Shown piece by piece: positions 7,493-16,617 of a stretch of 50,966 nt of DNA. The stretch is from an uncultured Campylobacterales bacterium. GTDB lineage: Bacteria > Campylobacterota > Campylobacteria > Campylobacterales > Sulfurimonadaceae. The position numbers and the translations under genes were made by a program. The DNA lies in the NCBI GenBank assembly GCA_903892995.1, contig CAITKP010000045.1, positions 1-50,966 of the forward strand, in the 5' to 3' direction. The notes under the pieces were generated by a model, which saw nothing but the letters and a program-made list of their open reading frames with translations, did no database searches and was not told the DNA's origin. The stretch's first letter is position 1. Every line of letters starts with the position of its first letter.

Positions 7493-8863
7493 TTAATCGT
7501 GGTTTATTATAGCTTGCTGTGCTTTTTGAATCAATCCATTTAAAGATGTTTCATACAAAACTGCATCTTCTTTACATGTAGATTCAAAACGTGTTACTAA
7601 AACTGGTGTCGTGTTACTCGCGCGCACAAGTCCCCAGCCTGTGTCAAAGATCACACGAACGCCGTCCACATCGATAATATCTTTGATATGCGGAAAATCT
7701 TCTGGAGGATTTTGCAGTAGAACTTTGAGTTTATCGATAATTAAAAACCTCTCTTTTTCTGTAGTCTCTACTTTGATCTCTTCAGTTGAAAAAACCGCAG
7801 GAAGCTTTGCGAGTTCCGCATCCAAGTCTATGCCATCGTGAACAAGCTCAAGCATACGAAGTGTCGCATAGATGGCATCATCATAGCCAAAGTAACGATT
7901 TTTGAAAAAAACGTGTCCGCTTACTTCGCACGCTAAATCAGCACCTACTTCTTTCATCTTCACTTTGAGATTTGAGTGTCCTGTTTTGTACATGATCGCT
8001 TTTGCACCGCGACGCTCTAACTCATCATACATCACTTGAGAACATTTCACTTCGCCGACGACTGTTGGTTTATCCATCTTCATCGCATACAAAAGCGCCA
8101 TCATATCGCCTTTGATATTATTTTTATGTGTCAAAACAGCGATGCGATCTGCATCTCCATCATAAGCAAAAGCGATATCACCCTCTTTTTCTAACAAGGC
8201 TTTGACATCTTCAAGGTTGTGCTCGACCGATGGATCTGGATGGTGGTTTGGAAAAGTGCCATCTGGATCGACGTAAATTCCCTTTACATGTAAGCCAAGT
8301 CCTGCAAATATCTTCTCAGTCACGATCCCAGCAACACCATTGCCACAATCATAAACTATACGCTCCTTCATCCCTTTAAGATGTGCAAATTCGCTCAGCA
8401 TAAAATCGATATAACGGCTCACTGCATCAATTTTTACAACTGCACGTTCAACGCTCTGAGGCATCGCCATTGTCGCGATTTCACGTCCTAAAGCATAAAT
8501 ATCCTCGCCAAAAAACGGGCTTTTATCGATTGTGATTTTAAAGCCGTTGTACTCACTTGGATTGTGTGAACCTGTAATCATCACAGAAGCACTCGGAGTC
8601 ACACCATCCCAATCTTGATAGTTTGTAAAGTAGTTCACAGGCGTTGGAACCATGCCCATATCAAGTACTTTTTTCCCACCGGCATTGAGTCCACGAACAA
8701 GGTATTCAAACAAAATAGGAGAATGACTTCTTGCATCATACCCAACAGCTACAACCTCTCCATCAATACGGCTTGCAAGTCCATAACCAATTCTAACTAC
8801 ACTTGCTTCATTGAGTTCCTCTTCAAAAATCCCACGGATATCATACTCTCTATAAATACTCAA
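7493..8863 (-). CDS. Phosphomannomutase/phosphoglucomutase
   Basis: A 456-residue alpha-D-phosphohexomutase interconverting hexose-6- and hexose-1-phosphates for surface polysaccharide precursors. The phosphoserine loop is TGSHNPSEYNGFK with Ser99; the Mg-binding loop DGDADR lies at 235-240; GEVSGHVFF-like sugar-binding residues appear as CEVSGHVFFKNRYFGYDDA; the C-terminal phosphate-binding loop is RASNTTPVLVTRFE. This matches the AlgC/ManB group. The start is TTG with AAGGAG upstream. It carries a copy of the TTACATGTAA palindrome, read as LHVK at 191-194. Confidence 0.93.
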   Translation of the reverse strand: MSIYREYDIRGIFEEELNEASVVRIGYGLASRIDGEVVAVGYDARSHSPILFEYLVRGLNAGGKKVLDMGMVPTPVNYFTNYQDWDGVTPSASVMITGSHNPSEYNGFKITIDKSPFFGEDIYALGREIATMAMPQSVERAVVKIDAVSRYIDFMLSEFAHLKGMKERIVYDCGNGVAGIVTEKIFAGLGLHVKGIYVDPDGTFPNHHPDPSVEHNLEDVKALLEKEGDIAFAYDGDADRIAVLTHKNNIKGDMMALLYAMKMDKPTVVGEVKCSQVMYDELERRGAKAIMYKTGHSNLKVKMKEVGADLACEVSGHVFFKNRYFGYDDAIYATLRMLELVHDGIDLDAELAKLPAVFSTEEIKVETTEKERFLIIDKLKVLLQNPPEDFPHIKDIIDVDGVRVIFDTGWGLVRASNTTPVLVTRFESTCKEDAVLYETSLNGLIQKAQQAIINHD

Positions 8864-8874
8864 ACACTCTCCTT

Positions 8875-11739
8875 TTAAAATTTAAATTTTACTCTATTTC
8901 TACCATTTTCTTTTGCTTCATACAGCGCTTCATCGGCACGTTTTATCGCTTTTAAGATATCTTCGCCCTTTGCATAGCTACTCAGTCCAAAGCTACATGT
9001 AAGCGTTCCTACAGCTTCAAACACTTCCGCCTCAACAGCTTCTTTAAGTGTGTTGGCGATTTTTACCAAGACATTCATAGAGTTCACATATAAAAGGATG
9101 ATAAACTCCTCTCCGCCCCAACGAATTATAATATCTTGCGAGCGTATATTTTTCTCTAAAATACGAACAAATTTTTGTAAAACCGCATCGCCCACTTCAT
9201 GCCCATAAGTATCATTTACTTTTTTGAAAAAATCTATATCACAAAAAATGATTCCAAGATGGGAACCATTGCGTTGAGAGTTGATTATTTTTTCTATATT
9301 GGTATTAAAATACTCTCTATTGTATGCGCCTGTGAGTGCATCTGAATAGGCTTTATTGATATAATTATATTTCTCTCTTACCGTATCAGTAATATCAGAA
9401 AGCTCAAGAAGATAGTTTTCATCGATCCTACTCTCTTTGATAGAAAAGTAGTGCACTTCACCCTCTTTATCCATCATAGAAACGATCTTTTGTGTATTAT
9501 CCATTTTAGAGAGTTCCTCTATCCACTCTCTTTTATTTTCAATCTTTTGCAGATGAAATGTTCTGCTGTCATTTAAAAATTTATCCGAAATACATCTATC
9601 ATGAAGTCTAAAAGCTTGGAGCGAAATAACTCCAAAGAAATCAAGAAACTTTTTGTTACTATCTAAAAGACCATCCCTGCCTACAATCACAACAATAGAA
9701 TCCTGTGCATCTAAAATGCGCTGCGTCTTGCGGAGTAAGACTCTATACTCTTTTTTAATACTTACCTCTTTGTACATGTATAAAAATATAAATAGAAGAA
9801 AAATAAATCCCACAAGGTAAGCGATCTTCATACTATTGTGCATACTTAAAAGCATCATCTTATCTTTTTGTAAAATCAAAACAGCGACTATCTCTTTAGA
9901 GACTGGATTTTGCAAAGGTAAAAAGGTAAAAAGGTAATCGCCGTTTTTATCATTTATGGAAAAGACTTCCCCTTTTTCAATCATCTCCCTTATATAGGCA
10001 TGATCTTGAGGAGCAATTAAAGAGATATCTGCATCCATAGAGAGGTTGTTGAGTTTATCTGTCACAGCTTTGTCAAATGACCATCCATCATAAAGAGAAT
10101 CTGTATAGTTTGACTTTTGGCTCTCAAAGAGTTTAGACTGTAGCACATCCGATTTGATTAAAAAACTTCCTTTACATTTATTGCTACGGATAAGATCTTG
10201 TATAAAATTAAAAGAGCTAAAAGAGATCTCAACACTTCCCATGTAAAACTTATTTGATGGGTCATATTGATAAAAGAGTGGAAAAATGTGCCTAAAACCA
10301 TTATAGACACGCCCCTCTTCAAAGCCATCGACTCTTTGATGATTTGCATTCACCCATCTTACTGTCTCTCTTATATTTGTCAGATCATCGCCATAAAATT
10401 CAGGCTTGTGCATCCTCAAGAAACTCTCATTATTTGAAAGATGAAAATGCAACTCTTTTACGCCAAACTTTTTAAAATCCTCATATTTAGTTGCTAATCG
10501 CTCATATAACTCTTTACGTGCTGCATCTTTTTGACTTGGATTTTGCGCTTTTTTGAGTATCTCAAATACTTTTACATTTTCAAGTTCTAAGCGATAGATG
10601 ATATCTGCAACGGTTGAATACTTATTTGAAATGTTTTCAAAATCTGTTTTGATAGCTCCATTATAAGATTTTAAAAAGGATTTTTCTTGCTCTTTATAGT
10701 AAGAATATACACCGATAAAATAGAGTCCATAAGAGAAGACAAATAAAAGAAAAAAAGTAAAAAATGTAATGTTGAGCTCTAAAATAGGAGTTGAACTTCG
10801 AAACAAGGTATATAAACCGACACTAAAAAAGAGTATAAATATCGCTAAAACTATATACACTCTATCATGAATCTGCTTCTCTTCTAAAGCCTTAAAAGCC
10901 AAGATATCTTTAGCAAGTAAAATATTTCCGAGAAAAACATCTTTTTGATCAAAAATAGCATAATTAAAAACAGCTATATTTTTATCAATCACATAACTAT
11001 AATAGGGAGAAATAAATTTTTCTACTCCTTTAGCTTGAAGCATAGATACTATCTGCTTATCAGCATCTTTGTTAGAGAGGTAATAATCTCCTATAAATTT
11101 TTTACTCACTGGATAGACAAGCTGTTGTTTATAGGATTTATCGACTAAAACTAAAGGCTTATAACCCATATTTTTAAGTTCATTTGCAATCGAATCAAAA
11201 TTTGATATCAGCTCAATAGAACCAATAAATACGCTTTGATCATCATAAACTGGGATCATTGTCTTAAAAGTCATATCATATTTTCCAACACTGATATTAC
11301 TGCTGATTCCTGAAGATCTTAGCATACTCGCAGCATCACTGCGAATTTTTGCCAAATTATCTCCCGTTTTAGAATCCCAGCTTCTCCAAAGACTTATGCC
11401 CTTATTGTCTATAAATTGGATCCATGAATTGCTCTCATCTCCATAAAAACTCAATTTTTTAAATATATATTCATATTCTGAAGCATCAAATTTTTTATTT
11501 TTAACTGCCTGCGATATTTTTTTGTCTGAAATAAGTTCTTGAAGAATAGCTAATTGTCGTGCTTGTTTTTCGCGGATAAGTGTATTAATTTTTGTGTTGA
11601 GTTCTGCGGTACTTGTATTGAAATATTCACTCTGTTTTGTTTGAACGAATTCCTCTACATAAGTGTCTGAGATGCGGATCACTGCGAATATTACACAGAT
11701 GAAAACAGCAAGATAAATTAATTTAATAAATTTACTCAA
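8875..11739 (-). CDS. Membrane diguanylate cyclase with two extracytoplasmic sensor regions
   Basis: A 954-residue protein. Order: membrane helix about 5-23; a long extracytoplasmic region to about 285; two adjacent helices at about 290-345; a second extracytoplasmic region to about 635; a helix near 640-660; a PAS-like segment about 680-790; and a GGDEF domain 798-954. The active site is GGEEF at 875-879, and RSQD at 866-869 is an intact inhibitory site for c-di-GMP. It should synthesise c-di-GMP in response to two external inputs, an unusual double-sensor layout. The start is TTG preceded by AGGAG. It heads the seven-gene operon and is divergent from another diguanylate cyclase gene. Confidence 0.88.
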   Translation of the reverse strand: MSKFIKLIYLAVFICVIFAVIRISDTYVEEFVQTKQSEYFNTSTAELNTKINTLIREKQARQLAILQELISDKKISQAVKNKKFDASEYEYIFKKLSFYGDESNSWIQFIDNKGISLWRSWDSKTGDNLAKIRSDAASMLRSSGISSNISVGKYDMTFKTMIPVYDDQSVFIGSIELISNFDSIANELKNMGYKPLVLVDKSYKQQLVYPVSKKFIGDYYLSNKDADKQIVSMLQAKGVEKFISPYYSYVIDKNIAVFNYAIFDQKDVFLGNILLAKDILAFKALEEKQIHDRVYIVLAIFILFFSVGLYTLFRSSTPILELNITFFTFFLLFVFSYGLYFIGVYSYYKEQEKSFLKSYNGAIKTDFENISNKYSTVADIIYRLELENVKVFEILKKAQNPSQKDAARKELYERLATKYEDFKKFGVKELHFHLSNNESFLRMHKPEFYGDDLTNIRETVRWVNANHQRVDGFEEGRVYNGFRHIFPLFYQYDPSNKFYMGSVEISFSSFNFIQDLIRSNKCKGSFLIKSDVLQSKLFESQKSNYTDSLYDGWSFDKAVTDKLNNLSMDADISLIAPQDHAYIREMIEKGEVFSINDKNGDYLFTFLPLQNPVSKEIVAVLILQKDKMMLLSMHNSMKIAYLVGFIFLLFIFLYMYKEVSIKKEYRVLLRKTQRILDAQDSIVVIVGRDGLLDSNKKFLDFFGVISLQAFRLHDRCISDKFLNDSRTFHLQKIENKREWIEELSKMDNTQKIVSMMDKEGEVHYFSIKESRIDENYLLELSDITDTVREKYNYINKAYSDALTGAYNREYFNTNIEKIINSQRNGSHLGIIFCDIDFFKKVNDTYGHEVGDAVLQKFVRILEKNIRSQDIIIRWGGEEFIILLYVNSMNVLVKIANTLKEAVEAEVFEAVGTLTCSFGLSSYAKGEDILKAIKRADEALYEAKENGRNRVKFKF

Positions 11740-11857
11740 ACAAACTCCTAAGGGAGAAGTATTCTACATAAAAATCTATAAATTTTGCATTACATAAAGA
11801 ACTCTTCATCACAATAAAGATAAAATTCTCTACTTACAATTTTGGAGTTACTATATT

Positions 11858-13099
11858 ATGCAAAGAATCTTAATAGTTGAGGATAATAAAGCTCTAGCAA
11901 AGCTCATTTCACTCAAAATGCAAGCAGAACTCAATTTTGAGATAGATATCGCCTACACACTTCAAGAAGCAAAACTTTTTATCAAAAAATACACCTACTT
12001 TCTTGCCCTTCTTGATCTTAATCTTCCCGATGCTCCAAACGGCGAGATTGTTGATTATGCGCTTGAAAACAGTATTCGCCCAATTGTTTTAAGTGGAATT
12101 GTCAATAAAGCTATCAGAAAGCAATTGATGCAAAAAGATATCATCGATTATATACATAAAGATGGAATCGAATCGATTGAATATATCATCTCTACCATCA
12201 TGCGCTTATATCAAAATCAACAATATAAAGTCCTAGTTGTAGATGATTCCATGCTTTTTAGACATAAAATGCAAAAACTTATTCAAAATATGTTTTTTCA
12301 AGTTTACACTGTTGCGCATGGCGAAGAAGCCCTTGGTATGCTTCATACACATCCTGATATCAAAATCATTATTACGGATCATTTTATGCCTGTCATGGAT
12401 GGACTCGAACTCACAAAAGAGATACGAAAAACCTACTCCAAAAATGATCTTGGTATCATTGCTATCTCTTCAAACCAAGATGAAGAGATCACAGCACTCT
12501 TTTTGAAAAATGGTGCAAATGACTATCTTTATAAGCCATTTTCTAAGGAAGAGTTTACATGTAGGCTCAACAACACCATCGAAGCTTTAGAAAATATAGA
12601 AAAAATCACCAACCATGCAAATCGAGATTTTTTAACAGGAGTCTATAACCGCAGATATTTCTATGCCAATAGTGAAGAGTATTTTCAAGAAGCAAAAGAG
12701 CGTGGAGAAAATTTTGGAATCGCGATGATAGATATAGATAATTTCAAAAATATCAATGATACTTATGGGCACGATGCCGGTGATAAAGTGATCGTCACTC
12801 TTTCTCAAATACTCACAACAAGTGTTGATGCAAAAGATATCGTCGCAAGATTTGGAGGCGAAGAGTTTTGTATTGTTTTAAAAGATATGCCTCAAAATGC
12901 CATCAAAGAAAAATGTGAATTTATTCGTAAAAAAGTTACAAAAACATCCATAAAAATCCATGACACACTTCTTACATTTACCGTTTCTATAGGGGTTGCA
13001 AGCTCACCTGAAGACACTTTAGAAGAGAGTATCAACACAGCAGATATGTATTTATATAATGCAAAAAATAGCGGAAAAAACAGAGTCGTATCGAGTTAA
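11858..13099 (+). CDS. Two-receiver diguanylate cyclase response regulator (PleD-like)
   Basis: A 413-residue cytoplasmic protein with receiver 1 (Asp53 in LLDLNLPD), receiver 2 starting near residue 124 (acidic pair in VVDDS, Asp174 in TDHFMPVMDG) and a GGDEF domain with GGEEF at 333-337. The inhibitory-site position reads DAKD rather than RxxD, so product inhibition is probably lost, unlike the neighbouring cyclase. The layout is that of PleD-type proteins, activated by phosphorylation-driven dimerisation. GGAG at about 11842 supports the ATG. No cognate kinase lies next to it, except that the divergent operon also holds a kinase. Confidence 0.9.
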   Translation: MQRILIVEDNKALAKLISLKMQAELNFEIDIAYTLQEAKLFIKKYTYFLALLDLNLPDAPNGEIVDYALENSIRPIVLSGIVNKAIRKQLMQKDIIDYIHKDGIESIEYIISTIMRLYQNQQYKVLVVDDSMLFRHKMQKLIQNMFFQVYTVAHGEEALGMLHTHPDIKIIITDHFMPVMDGLELTKEIRKTYSKNDLGIIAISSNQDEEITALFLKNGANDYLYKPFSKEEFTCRLNNTIEALENIEKITNHANRDFLTGVYNRRYFYANSEEYFQEAKERGENFGIAMIDIDNFKNINDTYGHDAGDKVIVTLSQILTTSVDAKDIVARFGGEEFCIVLKDMPQNAIKEKCEFIRKKVTKTSIKIHDTLLTFTVSIGVASSPEDTLEESINTADMYLYNAKNSGKNRVVSS

Positions 13100-13100
13100 A

Positions 13101-14291
13101 TCATTCTATCACTAGCAATCTTCCAAAAGGGATTTCACTCTCTTTTGGAGCAATCCAGAGCACTTCAAAAAGTGGTTCCTCTTTTGGAAAAAATCCATCT
13201 AAATCAGTAAAATAAAGCAACAGTGTTGTGTCATAGAGATGAAGTTCTATATACTCAAAAACAGCTCTAAAATCGGTTCCGCCTCCGCCTTTGAGCTTAC
13301 ATGTAGAGCTTTCGTTGGCTGTAAGCATATCTCCCTCATAAAAAGTCTCATGCGATTGCACCTTTGCGTCTGCTACAATAATATCGATCTCATAGTTAGA
13401 AATACTCATCATAATAGCTTGCACTTCGCTCATAAACTTTCCTAAAAGCACCTCATCAACAGAGCCAGAAGAGTCAATAGCAATGCTCAGCTTAAAACGC
13501 TTACTCGTGAGCGAGGGCAGATAAGTGCCAAGATAGAGCAGTTTTTTGCTTGGTGGCAAAGTCTGATAATCATCTTTGTAAAATCTATCTATCGCGGAAC
13601 TTAGCTCATCTCTCCAATCATGCTTACATGTAAGCGCTATTTCAAAAAAACGATCCATCCCAAGAGGCAACGCTCCACGCCTTAACTCCTCTTGAATGAG
13701 CTTTTCATTTAGTTGTGCAAGAAGCTCTTCATTGACAACATTTTCAAGCTCCATTTTAGGAGCATTTTCATCTTTTTTATCATCTTGGTTTTGCTGATTT
13801 TGTCTATTGTTTTGACGTTTAGAGTTTTCATTGAAGCCCGTTTCATCGCTCTCATCGTCGCTAAACTCTTCGTTTTTTATCTCTTCTTTTAGGATTTCAT
13901 AAATCTCTTCAGCATACAAACCATCAAATCGCACCTCATAGTTTGCGCCATAAGGCATATCTAAACCATTCTCTACAAGCATTGTATTGATAGCATAATC
14001 AGTAGCTAACTGCCACAACCAGCTTAAACGCGAGTTTTTACGATTTTGATGTCCTAAAACTGCGTGCATCGCGCCATTGCTAAGGGCAAACTCAAGCTCG
14101 CCGATCTCTAGTGCGCTGAGATATTCATCATTATATTCAAGCCTCATTCCATCACTTAAAAATGAACCGATGTTCTCATTTTTCACTAACTCCAAACGGC
14201 TTGCAACTGTTCCAAAATAGGGATAATCCACTAAAAGTTTCGCCTTAGCTTGCGATATTTTTGCCTCTAAAAGAGTTACATGTAAGCTCAT
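13101..14291 (-). CDS. VWA-domain protein with metallopeptidase-like N-terminus
   Basis: A 396-residue protein whose ATG overlaps the stop of the MoxR gene (ATGA). The N-terminal half resembles the putative metallopeptidase region seen with such VWA proteins, but the zinc motif is degenerate: HAVLGH (76-81) without the Glu of HExxH. A highly charged linker lies at about 140-175. The C-terminal VWA domain has the MIDAS residues DSSGS (273-277), GGGTDF near 336-341 and FTDLDG. A MoxR/VWA pair normally acts as a chaperone-like remodelling machine. Exact palindromes write LHV at residues 3-5 and LTCK in EIALTCKHDW. Confidence 0.85.
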   Translation of the reverse strand: MSLHVTLLEAKISQAKAKLLVDYPYFGTVASRLELVKNENIGSFLSDGMRLEYNDEYLSALEIGELEFALSNGAMHAVLGHQNRKNSRLSWLWQLATDYAINTMLVENGLDMPYGANYEVRFDGLYAEEIYEILKEEIKNEEFSDDESDETGFNENSKRQNNRQNQQNQDDKKDENAPKMELENVVNEELLAQLNEKLIQEELRRGALPLGMDRFFEIALTCKHDWRDELSSAIDRFYKDDYQTLPPSKKLLYLGTYLPSLTSKRFKLSIAIDSSGSVDEVLLGKFMSEVQAIMMSISNYEIDIIVADAKVQSHETFYEGDMLTANESSTCKLKGGGGTDFRAVFEYIELHLYDTTLLLYFTDLDGFFPKEEPLFEVLWIAPKESEIPFGRLLVIE

Positions 14292-15286
14292 GAGAGAAGA
14301 TAACTAAACTTTCTAACCCATGTTTTAAACACTTCGCTATGCTCCATTCGAACGCCATTTCGCTGTAACTCCTGCACGATCATCACGGCAAATTCACTTT
14401 GAAGTGAAAGAGTATAGTTTAAAAGATTTTCCAAATAGCTCTCATTTTGAAGTGTCTTGCTCACAAGCCCAGCACTAAGTGCATACAAAACATCCACATC
14501 ACTTGGATACTCGCCCTCTCCGCTTTCTAAGATGCTTTGAATATCAGGAAGCCTTGTCGCCACTTTGCAAAAACCCAGAAAATCTACGGCAATATCATGC
14601 CCGATAGCTCCGCCAATGGCGCTAATTAAAAGGGAAGTGTTCATCGAAGATTTAAGGATTTTATCTACATATTCCCAGCTTCTAGGTGTTGCAAAACTCT
14701 TCTCATTTTTTGTCGCATCAAAGCTAAAGAGGTTCTCATTTTTATAAGATATATACGCAATAATGCGCTCATCTATGCCACTTTTATAAGCCCATGATTT
14801 ATAATCATCCACATCAACACCCATCTCTAAATGCACAAAACGGTTTGCCAGCGGTGAGGGCATACGGTACACAACTCCTCGATCGCTCTCTCTGTTTCCA
14901 GCTGCTACTATTGCATAGCCATCTGGAAGTACATATTCACCCACTCGTCTATCTAAAATAAGCTGATACGCGGAAGCCTGCACCGCAGGAGGCGCGGAGT
15001 TAAGCTCATCTAAAAACAAGATCCCCTCGCCATCGCGCGGTAAAAATGAGGGAGAAGCCCAGATGGCTGAGTGTTCATGTTTATCGTAAAAAGGGATCCC
15101 TTTGAGATCGGTTGGATCCATCAAAGAGAGACGTAAATCGATAAATTCTATCTTTTTTTCTTGCGCTATCTGTTTGATAATAGAGGATTTTCCAATCCCT
15201 GGAGCGCCCCAAAGAAAAGTAGGAATATGTTGCTCTATCATCGCTTCTATCGTCGTGCGTATCTCACTTGCTCTCATATTTTCCAT
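14288..15286 (-). CDS. MoxR-family AAA+ ATPase
   Basis: A 332-residue AAA+ protein with Walker A GAPGIGKSS (27-35), Walker B ILFLDELNS (89-97), sensor segment VAAGNRESD, and the arginine-finger region MPSPLANRFVHLE. The second ATG at 15277 is a good alternative start because it overlaps the upstream stop as ATGA and has AGGA eight bases away. MoxR ATPases work with VWA-domain partners, here the next gene, to insert cofactors or remodel complexes. The substrate is unknown; the upstream repeat protein and exonuclease in the same operon are the obvious candidates. Confidence 0.9.
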   Translation of the reverse strand: MENMRASEIRTTIEAMIEQHIPTFLWGAPGIGKSSIIKQIAQEKKIEFIDLRLSLMDPTDLKGIPFYDKHEHSAIWASPSFLPRDGEGILFLDELNSAPPAVQASAYQLILDRRVGEYVLPDGYAIVAAGNRESDRGVVYRMPSPLANRFVHLEMGVDVDDYKSWAYKSGIDERIIAYISYKNENLFSFDATKNEKSFATPRSWEYVDKILKSSMNTSLLISAIGGAIGHDIAVDFLGFCKVATRLPDIQSILESGEGEYPSDVDVLYALSAGLVSKTLQNESYLENLLNYTLSLQSEFAVMIVQELQRNGVRMEHSEVFKTWVRKFSYLLS

Positions 15287-16617
15287 CCTAAATTTTGTGT
15301 TTTTATATACTCGCCAAAGCTCTCATTTTCACTCACTAAGCGATCGAGTCTTTGATCGAGTCTCAACTCATAAAGGAGTGCTATGGGAGTTTTTGTATTT
15401 GTGCATAATGCTTGTAAAACCGCAAACTCTTTTGAACTTCCCAATTTCTCCAAAACATCTACAGGTGTGTTCTCATTTTGCGCCAATGAGAGATGATATT
15501 TTTGCTCACTGTAGGCTTGATAAAGGTACTCCTCTTTGAGCACTGGATTTGCAAAAAGCAGAGTATTTACCGCATCATCGCTTAGTTGCAACAGCCTCTT
15601 TGCCACAGTTTCACAAAGCTTAGCGTTACATGTAAGCCCTTTTGCAACATCTATGTTTGTAAGTTCTAAAAGTTTCTCTTGCATCTTACATGTAAGCGTT
15701 GTATTGAGTGCCAAAGCCAAAGGGGACTTTTGCAAAAACATCTCAAATAGGCTCTCGTCTAAACGCAGATATTGCGCCAAAAGGTCGGGATATTTTTCTT
15801 GAAGTTTTTCTATTAAAGAGGGGTCGATATTTTCATTTTTGCAAAGCGCCTCGCTAAGTGTTTCATCATTTTGTAAAAAGATCAGTTGTTGAAGATTTGC
15901 ACTCAAATTTTTTCTCGAAGCGATAAGATACTTCATCTCTAAAGTACCATTTTTTAAAAACATCTTGAGCACTGAATCTGGCGTGGCTACATTTCTTGCG
16001 ATTGCAAGCAGGACTGCATAGAGGCTTTGATTTGAAAAACCCTTTTTTAGTGGCTGCAAGGAAGCGATAACCTCGATAAGATCGCTGTTTTTTGTCTGCT
16101 CTACCAAGTGCATCAGTCCTAAAGTCGCATACTGAACATTGTGATTTTGTTCTATATTTTCATAAAATCTCGATATAAGTGCGGCGGTAATATCACGGTT
16201 TTCATCATTATCAAAAAACCCCTCATCCTGCCAATCATAGAGTTTGAGAAGTTTTAAAAAAAGTGTGTCGTTGATTTGTGAATTTTTCAAATAGCTCGCT
16301 AAACGATCTTTGTCATGTGAGAGTTTGAGACTCATAAGCAGAGTATCTTCATCAATATTTTCAATCAGCAGAGTTTCAAATGCGTCAATAGAGATAAACT
16401 TCTTTTGATGACCTAGTTCATACAAGCTATCCAACTCATTTTGCTCATAAGGAGTGAGTAATCTTCCCTCGACAATGAGAGAAACAGAATCCTCATAGCT
16501 TTTTACAAGGCTAATGCCAGAGTCTTGAAGCTGGTAGGTAAACTCTTGGGCATCAAAAGCTCTTGGCTTCCCAAAAAGAAGGATATTTTGATCTTTCAAA
16601 CTCTCAATACTACGCAT
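15274..16617 (-). CDS. BRCT-like domain plus leucine-rich-variant-type repeat protein
   Basis: A 447-residue protein not matching a named family. Residues about 1-90 look like a BRCT domain (LKDQNILLFGKPRAFDAQEF, then SLIVEGRL and KKFISIDAFETLL). The remainder is all-helical with units such as NENTPVDVLEKLGSSKEFAVLQALCTN and NTKTPIALLYELR, the N-x-x-TP-x-x-(V/A)L pattern of leucine-rich-variant solenoids. It could be a scaffold linking the exonuclease to the AAA+/VWA machine; this is inference. It begins one base after the exonuclease stop and overlaps the ATPase gene. Two palindromes encode LTCN and LTCK in it. Confidence 0.65.
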   Translation of the reverse strand: MRSIESLKDQNILLFGKPRAFDAQEFTYQLQDSGISLVKSYEDSVSLIVEGRLLTPYEQNELDSLYELGHQKKFISIDAFETLLIENIDEDTLLMSLKLSHDKDRLASYLKNSQINDTLFLKLLKLYDWQDEGFFDNDENRDITAALISRFYENIEQNHNVQYATLGLMHLVEQTKNSDLIEVIASLQPLKKGFSNQSLYAVLLAIARNVATPDSVLKMFLKNGTLEMKYLIASRKNLSANLQQLIFLQNDETLSEALCKNENIDPSLIEKLQEKYPDLLAQYLRLDESLFEMFLQKSPLALALNTTLTCKMQEKLLELTNIDVAKGLTCNAKLCETVAKRLLQLSDDAVNTLLFANPVLKEEYLYQAYSEQKYHLSLAQNENTPVDVLEKLGSSKEFAVLQALCTNTKTPIALLYELRLDQRLDRLVSENESFGEYIKTQNLGWKI

